Positions 44,278 to 52,500 of a DNA stretch of 64,000 nucleotides are shown here, one piece after another. The position numbers and the translations under genes were made by a program. This stretch comes from Flavobacterium agri (GTDB taxonomy: Bacteria; Bacteroidota; Bacteroidia; Flavobacteriales; Flavobacteriaceae), in assembly GCF_013401995.1 (NCBI RefSeq), contig NZ_JACBJI010000001.1, positions 556,905 through 620,904 of the forward strand. Direction: 5' to 3'. Below the pieces are notes generated by a model that was not told the DNA's origin, did no database searches, and saw nothing but the letters and a program-made list of their open reading frames with translations. The first letter of the stretch is position 1; each line of letters starts with the position of its first letter.

Positions 44278-44451
44278 TCAAACCCGTATGTTGGCAAAAA
44301 TGATGGGGAGTTTCTCGTTTTGGAACGCCGGGCCAGGCTCGATGTTGAACAATGCCCTTGCGATACGGAAAACACAGACGGCCTTGCGGGAAATCCGCTT
44401 GCCCATTGAGGCTGGAGGCTCGTTTTTACAAGTGTTTTGCGCTTTGTTCAT
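44278..44451 (-). CDS. Possible 57-residue leader protein upstream of speA
   Basis: An ATG at 44451, immediately downstream of a -7 box, opens a 57-codon frame (MNKAQNTCKN, then MGKRISRKAVCVFR and FANIRV) that stops 57 bases before the speA ATG. The composition is plausible, with six Arg, but the opposite strand is also open (74 codons). A leader peptide or a structured RNA are both possible. The Arg codons would allow attenuation by arginine supply. Confidence 0.35.
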   Translation of the reverse strand: MNKAQNTCKNEPPASMGKRISRKAVCVFRIARALFNIEPGPAFQNEKLPIIFANIRV

Positions 44452-44456
44452 TGGGG

Positions 44457-44489
44457 CAAATGTAAAAAATAATGTATCCTATATACAAG
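44457..44489 (-). promoter_or_regulatory. Promoter of the speA operon
   Basis: The -7 box TACATTTG (44464-44457) is preceded by CTTG at 44489-44486, giving a 21-base spacer. This is the best -33/-7 pair in the window. Transcription starting near 44450 gives a leader of about 230 bases. Confidence 0.6.
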
Positions 44490-44508
44490 CGTTTTTATTA
44501 AAAATATA

Positions 44509-45576
44509 TTAAGATTTGCAGGCTTCGAAGGCTTTGAGAATGAGGTCGTTTTCTACTTGCTGGTCGATTTTTATTTTGCCGATGCCATCCAAAAGCGCAA
44601 ACAACACGTTCCCGTACTCGTTTTTCTTGTCGTGCTTGAGCAATTCCAATACCGATTCTATATCGGAACCGTCAATATCGACCGCATCGAAAATACTGTT
44701 TATGGCCGATGCGATCTGCTGGTATTCAGATTCGGTAAGCAAGTCTTTTTTCCAGGATATGTACGCTTCCAAAACCATCCCGATCGCGATCGCCTCACCG
44801 TGCAACAATGCCTCTTTCTCATCATTTTCAAGGAAGTGGCTTTCTATGGCATGTCCTAAAGTGTGCCCGAAATTAAGTGCTTTGCGGATGCCTTTCTCGG
44901 TCGGATCCTGGGTGACGATTTCATTCTTGATTTCGATCGATCGATAAATAAGCGTGTCGAAATCGGCGAAATCGAGCTGTGACAAATCGAGGAATTTTTC
45001 CCAATACGGTTTGTCGTAAATCAAGCCATGTTTGAGCATTTCGGCAAGACCGGATCGCATTTGCTGTTGTGGAAGCGTCGCCAAAAAATCGGTATCTACC
45101 AAAAGCAATTCGGGCGTCGTGATCGTTCCTACCTGATTTTTGAGATGCCCCAGATCCACGCCGTTTTTCCCGCCTACGGATGCGTCTACCATAGCAAGCA
45201 AAGTCGTCGGTACATGAATGAAATCGATGCCTCTTTTGAACGTCGAGGCTACGAATCCGCCCAAATCGGTCACGACGCCGCCGCCAAGATTGATAATCAG
45301 GCTTTTTCGGTCGGCTCCATATTCCGTAAGCACGTTCCATACGGAAACACAGGTGTCGATTGTTTTCTGTTCTTCGCCAGGCTCGATCTCGAGTATCTCG
45401 ATTTCCGATTCGGTTTCAACGCGCGACATGAAATCGGGTAGGCAGAACTCGTGCGAGTTGCTGTCGGTGATGATGAAAATGCGCGAATATTTTTTAGCGG
45501 AAAGGAGTTTGTTGAGTTCCGAATATCCGTATTCGTTAAAGACGATAGCGTATCCGTTGGCCTGTATTGCATGCAT
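44509..45576 (-). CDS. aroB: 3-Dehydroquinate synthase
   Basis: AroB converts DAHP to 3-dehydroquinate in the shikimate pathway. The 355-residue protein has the NAD-binding segment LIINLGGGVVTDLGGFVAST, the metal-binding Glu in RSGLAEMLKHG and the His ligands in NFGHTLGHAIESH and LLHGEAIAIGM. The start is ATG at 45576 (MHAIQANGYA). A -7 box at 45595-45602 would leave the ATG at 45597 untranscribed. Its stop precedes the speA promoter by about 20 bases. Confidence 0.96.
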   Translation of the reverse strand: MHAIQANGYAIVFNEYGYSELNKLLSAKKYSRIFIITDSNSHEFCLPDFMSRVETESEIEILEIEPGEEQKTIDTCVSVWNVLTEYGADRKSLIINLGGGVVTDLGGFVASTFKRGIDFIHVPTTLLAMVDASVGGKNGVDLGHLKNQVGTITTPELLLVDTDFLATLPQQQMRSGLAEMLKHGLIYDKPYWEKFLDLSQLDFADFDTLIYRSIEIKNEIVTQDPTEKGIRKALNFGHTLGHAIESHFLENDEKEALLHGEAIAIGMVLEAYISWKKDLLTESEYQQIASAINSIFDAVDIDGSDIESVLELLKHDKKNEYGNVLFALLDGIGKIKIDQQVENDLILKAFEACKS

Positions 45577-45594
45577 GTGATCGAAATTGGAACG

Positions 45595-45602
45595 CAAAAA
45601 TA
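45595..45602 (-). promoter_or_regulatory. -7 promoter box (TATTTTTG) for aroB
   Basis: Exact TAnnTTTG on the minus strand, 18 bases upstream of the aroB ATG at 45576. No clear -33 box. Confidence 0.45.
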
Positions 45603-45732
45603 CGGCAATTATCGGGGCATTGGATGAAAATTATTTAACCATAGCCGCAAATCGTATAACACGAATCGGCGGTACAAAAAGGAACTTTACTTACAGACGG
45701 CCAAAAACCGCGATTTGATTTTAAGTTAGGTT

Positions 45733-45761
45733 ACCCGGCTTTTTCAGAGCCGGGTTTTTTT
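45733..45761 (+). terminator. Orphan intrinsic terminator, plus orientation
   Basis: An 8-bp stem (45733-45740/45748-45755) has a T6 tail on the plus strand. No plus-strand gene is known upstream of it, so an unrecognised small RNA from the 45605-45730 region is possible. Confidence 0.75.
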
Positions 45762-45802
45762 ATCTCTTATTTGTCTGATTGGGAATATTTTATTAAAATT
45801 GA

Positions 45803-46489
45803 ATGTTCCAATCTACGCTTACCGATGCTCAAAACTTTAGCTATATGGATGAGTGTCAGAAACAATTTCTCTTGGCGGAATACACGTCTATTTCAGAGCA
45901 TTTCAGGTCGTATCAGATGAACAGGCTCAATATCGTATTGTTGTCTATTCCGGCCGTCGGCGCCATTATGCTCAATTGTTATGAGAAGGAACATCAGGTG
46001 CGGATCATTTCGGTAGTGCTTCTTTACATATTGTTATGCCTTTTGATCACACTGGACAGCGTCTTCATGAAACGCTTGCGGAATTACACGCGCAGGCTCG
46101 CCCAAATCGAAAAAGAATTCAAGGTTATCGGGTATTCGACACAAAGGATAAATGACGTGCGCAACAACCACAAGGACGCCACTACCAAAAGTTTCAGGAT
46201 CATTTTCCATCTGATCAACTGGACGATTCTTTTTTATTCGTTGCTCACCTTAATCAAGGTCAGGGAATTTGTCATAAAAATTTTCGAGTTCGAGAAATAC
46301 GTGCTCGACAGGATTTTTCCAACAATAATCGTATTTCTGTCTTTGTTGTTCTATGTCATCATCGTGAAGCAACTTGACACGAAAAGGCTTTCATCCTCGA
46401 TCGATCATAACGATAAGCCAGACACGCAAGCCGTTCCACTCGGAAAAATACTCAAGAAAATTACGCCGGCCTTCTTGAAAGCCAAATGA
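45803..46489 (+). CDS. Four-helix membrane protein, unknown function
   Basis: This 228-residue protein has a helical N-terminus (FLLAEYTSISEHFRSYQMNR), a first pair of membrane helices near residues 45-62 and 72-88, a coiled cytoplasmic stretch (KRLRNYTRRLAQIEKEFKVI), a second pair (near 135-150 and 175-193) and a Lys-rich tail. Helix-2TM-helix proteins of this general shape occur among unknown membrane effectors, but no family was recognised. It is downstream of an orphan terminator and convergent to the broken S9 gene. Confidence 0.7.
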   Translation: MFQSTLTDAQNFSYMDECQKQFLLAEYTSISEHFRSYQMNRLNIVLLSIPAVGAIMLNCYEKEHQVRIISVVLLYILLCLLITLDSVFMKRLRNYTRRLAQIEKEFKVIGYSTQRINDVRNNHKDATTKSFRIIFHLINWTILFYSLLTLIKVREFVIKIFEFEKYVLDRIFPTIIVFLSLLFYVIIVKQLDTKRLSSSIDHNDKPDTQAVPLGKILKKITPAFLKAK

Positions 46490-46498
46490 TTCGGGGAT

Positions 46499-48685
46499 TC
46501 ATTTCTTGAGGTACTCGTCAAAATAACGACGTACGGCATCGTTCGAATATTTTTCGGAAGCGCCTTCGAAGAAATGCGTCTGCTGCGGCAAAAGCAACAA
46601 ATCGTATGGTTTGCCGGCCTTGACCAAAGATTCGATCATCCGTATCGTGGCCGAAATAGGAGCGTTCACATCGCTCGTGCCGTGTATGAAAAGCAGTTTT
46701 CCTTTGAGATTGGCGCCGAGATTCGTATTCGTTCCCAGTTCATAACCCGAAGGATTGTCTTTGGGCAAGCCCATGTACGGCTCCATGATTTCCGCACCTT
46801 CGGTCAGTTCTCCGGGAGCGGATGCGATACCTGCTTTGTACACATCCGGAGCTGTAAGCATGGCCCTTACGGCAAAATAACCACCCCAGGAATGCCCGTA
46901 AATCCCGACTCTGGACAAATCAATATACGGTCGTTTTGCAGCCAGTTGGTTTAAAGTCGCCACATGATCGGGAATCTCAATTTGACCGATTTTACCGTAA
47001 ACAGCATCCTGAAACGCTTTTCCGCGTTCTGTAGTGCCGCGACCGTCTACCAAAAAAGTAATGTAACCCAGTTGTGCAAGCGCTTGGGCGTGTTGCGAGA
47101 GATCGGTATTCGGGATGAATCCGTTGGGCACGATCGTCATGAAAGGCCCGGCATAAATGAAATCGACGACCGGATATTTCTTTTTAGGATCGAAGTCGTA
47201 CGGTTTGTAAAGGATGCCGTATAAATCGGTAATGCCGTCGGCTGCCTTGACGACGAAAGTTTCGGGCGCTTTCCATCCGATTTTCTCAAGCGGACTTATA
47301 TCGGCTTTCGTAATTTGCTGAAGCAATTTCCCATCTGCCCGCCTTAATTCAACGATCGGCGCACGATCGGGCCCCGAATGCATGTCGAGGAAATAATTGC
47401 CCGACGGAGAAAACCTCAAGTAATGATATCCGCCGTTTTCTGTCAACCGTTTGAAGTTTTTTCCTTGGAAATCTATCCTATAGAGTTGCGTATCGTACAG
47501 ATTGCTTTCGGCATTTGCCCTGAAATAAACCCACTCCGATTTTTCATCGATCTTAATCGGTTCAATCACAGGAAAATTGCCTTTTGTGAGTCTTCGGATA
47601 AGCTTTCCGTCCATATCATAAAGATACAGATGCTTCCATCCGTCGCGCTCCGAAAGCCAAATGAACCTGTTTCCATCTTTTAGTAAAGTGAATTGCCTGA
47701 TCCATTTTTCTATGATGAAATCGAGACCGGCCACAAAAGTTTCGGATTTTTCTTTGATGATGACACGGCTGATTCCCGTATTTGGGTCGGCGGCGCACAA
47801 TTCCAATCTGTTTCCCGTGCGCGAAAGCCGCATAAACAGCACTTCCGATGCATCGGGTCGCCAACCTAAAGGAAAAATGTATTGTTCGGGCTCGCCTCCG
47901 ACTTCTATTTTTGTTTGATTGCCCGTGGTGATGTCAACAACGAAAAGTTCAGGGATTTCGAGCGCGTCTCCGGTTTTGGCGTAGATGTTCCATTGCACTT
48001 CTTCGAGCGGCTTTGAATAATCGACGATGGCGAGGTGGTGCACTTTGCGGTCATCAAGCTTTCTGACTAACAATTTATTCCCATTCGGCGACCAGCTTGC
48101 ATTCTGTAAACTCCAAGCGTAATCTTTTATGCCATCTTGGGTCAATTGCGAAGGCTTGGGATTGGCAGCATTTCCTAACCAAATATTGTCGTTACGTATA
48201 AAAACGAAACGTTTGCCGTCTGGAGAGAATTGCTTGGGTTAGGCTATGGGTTCGGGTTTTGAAGCGGAAGCAGATGAAATTCCGTAATCGCGAAGATGAA
48301 GGCGAAATTTTTGCCCTTCTGTCATAAACGCTATGGAATCTTTGCCCACAAACTCGAATTCCTTAAACGGAACGCCTTTATTCACAGGCTCGTGGCCAAC
48401 AACCGATCCAACGGCTTCGCGCAATCGCAACGTTTCGAAAAACTCTTTTTTGGAATTGAGGCGCGGGTTTACTTCATAAATCGTATTAGTGCCGTTTTTG
48501 TCTTCTGCAAACCAGAATCGGTCACCGTCTGAGAACCAATGCGGGCGGATATACGGCGTTTTGACAAGCGAATTGAACTTGAGGTAGCTTTCGTAACGTT
48601 TTTCGTTGTCGGCCGGTTCGTCGCTTTGCGAATAAGCAAATGTCCAAAATACCAACAGGAGTAGGGCGGCGGTGCTCTTTTTCAT
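46499..48685 (-). pseudogene. S9-family (DPP IV-like) peptidase interrupted by an in-frame stop
   Basis: The open frame from ATG 48685 gives a signal peptide (MKKSTAALLLLVFWTFAYSQ) and the start of the beta-propeller. It meets TAA at 48241-48239, then continues in the same frame for 580 more codons. It reads FSPDGKRFVF and WSPNGNKLLV in the propeller, and the hydrolase triad has GIYGHSWGGYFA (Ser), GTSDVNAP (Asp) and QQTHFFEG (His). The whole would be 728 codons, normal for the family. No ATG lies near the break, and a TTG at 48145 can start only a truncated protein. It could be a real nonsense mutation or a sequencing error. It follows marR by one base. Confidence 0.88.
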
Positions 48686-48686
48686 G

Positions 48687-49115
48687 TCATTTGCAGTTTT
48701 GGGTTATCCTTTCAAGTAAATTTTTGAGCGTTTCAATTTCGTAGGCAGAAATGCCTTCGAGCGCTTTTGTACGGTTGCCGACGACGGTCTTTTCCATTTG
48801 GAGCAACGTTTCGGTGCCCGATGCGGTTACCGACAATTCGAATCTTCTTCTGTCATCGCGATGGAAATCGCGCTTGAGGAAATCGCGTGACACCAGATTT
48901 TCTATGATGCGCGTCACCGAAGCGTGATCCTTGAACGCTCGGACTGCAATTTGCTGTTGTGTTATACCAGGATTGTCCTGTATCAGGCTTAGGATAAGAC
49001 CTTGGTCGATGGTAACTGAAAAACCGTTGTCTGCTAGATTGCGCTGAGCGAATTGCCTGTAGGATTTAATGGCTTTTTCGAGACTGTAAAAAATCGTTTG
49101 TGCCGGCCTTTCCAT
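48687..49115 (-). CDS. MarR family transcriptional regulator
   Basis: The 142-residue protein has a winged helix with ITQQQIAVRAFKDHASVTRI and the wing SRDFLKRDFHRDDRRRFELSVT. Start at 49115 (MERPAQTIFY). A longer open frame to 49436 has no MarR sequence and includes the promoter and operator. It lies one base upstream of the S9 peptidase gene and so probably regulates it. A 16-bp palindrome next to its -7 box suggests autorepression. Confidence 0.9.
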   Translation of the reverse strand: MERPAQTIFYSLEKAIKSYRQFAQRNLADNGFSVTIDQGLILSLIQDNPGITQQQIAVRAFKDHASVTRIIENLVSRDFLKRDFHRDDRRRFELSVTASGTETLLQMEKTVVGNRTKALEGISAYEIETLKNLLERITQNCK

Positions 49116-49135
49116 AAATTCTTTTTTTATTGATA

Positions 49136-49158
49136 CAAATATAATTGATATATCAATT
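49136..49158 (-). promoter_or_regulatory. marR promoter with 16-bp palindromic operator
   Basis: The -7 box TATATTTG (49143-49136) abuts the perfect palindrome AATTGATATATCAATT (49143-49158). A further half-site TTGATAC lies at 49130-49136. This layout suits repression by the MarR protein. Confidence 0.6.
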
Positions 49159-49507
49159 AAAAATATCTCAAACCGATTTTTTTCATAAGTATTGAAAACC
49201 AACACTGCAAAAGCCGTTTCGTCCATTTCGCGAACAACTTCCTTAACATTCGCCAAAATTGAATTAATAAATTGCAAAATGTGATTTTTCCTTGATGGGT
49301 CGCTAGGCGGATCACATTCAGAAGTCGTTGGATCAGAGTAATAAGCAAAACCGATTAACATCAAATAAAGACAGCTAAAGTTGGCTTGAGGAAACAATAA
49401 CGATGTGGTTACGAAACCGCAAACTCCCAAAGACAAGTGTATGCCTTTCTTGTATTTAAGTTTGTATTGCGTTGATAATCAATGCATGAACAACTAAACT
49501 AATACTT
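49159..49507. other. Intergenic stretch with marR upstream region and the T9SS gene leader
   Basis: There is no firm gene. On the minus strand one frame is open from about 49480 to 49116 and reads plausibly (LYLMLIGFAYYSDPTTSE, MDETAFAVLVFNTYEKNRF) but has no ATG until midway, so a gene remnant is possible. On the plus strand a TAAGTTTG box at 49457-49464 lies 44 bases before the start of the large T9SS protein. Confidence 0.4.
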
Positions 49508-52500
49508 ATGAAAACACGTTTACAAAAGGCATTCCTCAATGCCTATTCGCTGTTGGCCGTCTTATTGGCGTCTTCGGCGATGACGGGTCAGGTTACCTTG
49601 CCGGGAACCTCTCCTTATTCAGAAAATTTCAACACCACGCCGGGCGCTTCGGGGACGTCTTATCCGACTGGTTGGGCGTCTTACGACGGTACTACGGTCG
49701 ACAATGCGATGAACGTCGGCAATGCAGCTTCGGTTTCAGGCGCCAATTACAATTATGGTTCGAGAATCGGTATTTTGGGATCGGGAAGTGCTTTTTCGCC
49801 TTCATCGATCGTATTGCGTATCGCGAATACTTCGGGCAAAACCGGCCTTAAGATTTCGTACGACGTGGTAAAAATCCGCGAGCAGGCGAGAAGCAACTCG
49901 TTCAATCTTGAAGTCAGTACGACATCGGCTACAGCCGGATTTACATCTGTAACCGGAGGTTCTTACGCTTCTGGCTCGATTGCCGAAGGCACGTCTACGG
50001 CTTTCACCAACATCGACATCTCATCTGTAGACAACACCAGCGGAAACGTTTGGATCAGATGGTCGTACACCGAAATCAGCGGAAGCGGAAGCCGCGACGG
50101 TATCGCCTTGGACAACGTATCGGTTTCATGGGGCGCGTCGGCTCCGGCTGTGACGACTTCTACCGCTACAAGCATCACGGCATCTTCGGCCACTTTGAGA
50201 GGAACGATCAACGCCAACGGACAGATCGTAGCGACTTCATTCAACTGGGGAACGACTACAAGCTACGGCAGTTCGGTAGCCGGGACGCCTTCTTCGGCTA
50301 CGGGAACTTCGGTTACGAACATTACGGCCGGAATCAGCTCGCTTTCGCCGAACACGCAATACAATTACAGAGTCGTAGGAACCGTTAGCGGAACACCTAC
50401 AAACGGTGCCAATTCAAGTTTCTATACTTTGGCTAAAGTGCCTGGCATACTTACGGTGAACAACGCCGCAATTTTCACGCTTGATGTTACTGTGAATGCT
50501 ACGACCCAAAACGGAAACCCTGCCGCTACACAGTACGCCATCCGCGAAGACGGCGGTTCTTACGTTCAGGCCGACGGTTCACTTGACGCTGCTGCCGTTT
50601 GGCAAACCGCCGCTCAATGGGCAACCGTGACCGTTATCGGGCTTACGGATAATACGACTTACGGTTTCAGCGCAAAAGCAAGAAATAATGCCGGTGCGGA
50701 GACTGCGTTCGGAACTTCGGCTTCAGGGACGACTTTGGTCAATACCAACCCAACTTTGACCGTATCTACACTTGCTGGTTTTGGGGATGTTTGCGTTTTC
50801 CATACTTCAGAAGCGCAATCGTTCACAATCGACGGTATCAATTTGACCGCCGACGACATTGTGGTAGGTCCGCTTGACGGATTCACTTTTTCACTTACCG
50901 AAACCGGAACATATGTGCCGACTTTGAACATCACCCAATCTGGAGGAACATTCTCTGGTGAGGTTTTCGTGCGTTTCGAACCGACTGACGCGATCGCTTA
51001 CGGCGGAAATATCGACGTAGTTGGCGGTGCTGCCGACGCCGTTGCCGTTGCTGCATCGGGAACAGGAATCAATACCTTGTCTCAGGTAAATACGACTTCT
51101 GCCATGGCTTTGACGGCTTCTACTGCCGAAGTTGGAGGAGAAGTGATCAGCGAAGGTTGCGCTCCCGTAACTGAAAAAGGTATCGTTTACAGCACGACAT
51201 CGAACCCTGAATTGGGCGGAACCGACGTGACTAACGTTGTAAGTTCTGAGGTTACTGCCGCTTATACGGTATCGCTATCGGCTCTTGCCGCAGGAACGGT
51301 TTATTACACGAAAGCCTACAGCACGACTGCTGCCGGAACGAGCTACGGAACAGAATTGACGTTCACGACAGCCGATGTAGTTGCCCCGGTTGCGACTGCC
51401 GCAACAGATGTGAACCACAACAGTTTTACTGCCAACTGGGATGCTTCGGAAGGTGCAGTTTCGTATCGCCTTGATGTGAGCGAATCAGCTACTTTCGGTA
51501 CTTCTGCTCCGGCTACGGATTTGTTCTTTTCGGAATATGCAGAAGGTTCTTCAACCAACAAATACCTTGAAATCTATAACGGAACAGGTGCTTCTGTAGA
51601 CCTTTCCGATTATCGCGTGAAATTGTACTCGAACGGAAGTACTTCGACTACCGGAACGTCTAACGACGTGCAGCTTTCAGGAACGCTTGCCAATGGTAAC
51701 ACTGTAGTGATCCGCAATTCGGGCGCAACCATCTATTCAGGAACGGCTACGGTCGTGGCTTCGGTCAACTTCAACGGAAACGATGCCGTGGCACTTTACA
51801 AGATCTCGACGGCTTCTAACGTGGATATTTTCGGACGCATCGGTGAAAACCCAGGTTCGGCTTGGACTTCGGGCTCAATTTCGACTCTTGACAAGACATT
51901 GGTGCGTAAATCATCTGTAATTTCAGGTGTCACTTCAAATCCGACTTCTGGTTTCCCAACACTTGGAACAGAGTGGAATGTGCTTGACCAAAACGACGTG
52001 ACCAACCTTGGATCTCACACGTTTGCCGGAATCGCTGCGTCTTTCGTTGCCGGTTATGAAAATCTTGAAGTTTCTGGTTTGAGCGCTTCTGTTACAGGTT
52101 TGACATCGGAAACCGACTACTATTACAGAGTCAGGGCCGTCGCCGGAAACACCAGCGCGAACTCGAACACGATTTCCGTGACGACTTTGGTCAACACGAC
52201 ACCGACACTATCGGTAACGCCGTTGGCATCTTTCGGATCGGCTTGTATTTTCACTATCGGTGAAATCAACAGCATGACCGTATCGGGAATCAACCTTACA
52301 AATGCCGACATTATCGTTGGGCCACTTTCTGGCTTTACGTTCTCCACTTCGGCCACAGGTCCTTTTACAAGTTCGGTATTGCTTACTCAACCGGGCGGAA
52401 CATATTCACAGGAAGTATTCGTGCGTTTCCAACCTATAGAAGCCGTGGCTTATACAGCCGAAGTCGAAATTGACGGAGGTGGCGCATCGAGCGTTTTGGC

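Noticed and set aside
44288..44512. 74-codon plus-strand frame between speA and aroB
   Set aside because: It is antisense to the speA leader and crosses the promoter; the minus-strand reading is better supported by the -33/-7 boxes.
46499..48145. Reading the distal S9 part as an independent 548-residue gene
   Set aside because: It would start with TTG inside the propeller, without a signal peptide; the upstream frame is the same gene.
49157..49348. 63-codon minus-strand frame upstream of marR
   Set aside because: The composition is rich in Arg, Trp and Leu and typical of a shadow; it overlaps the more plausible frame in the same stretch.
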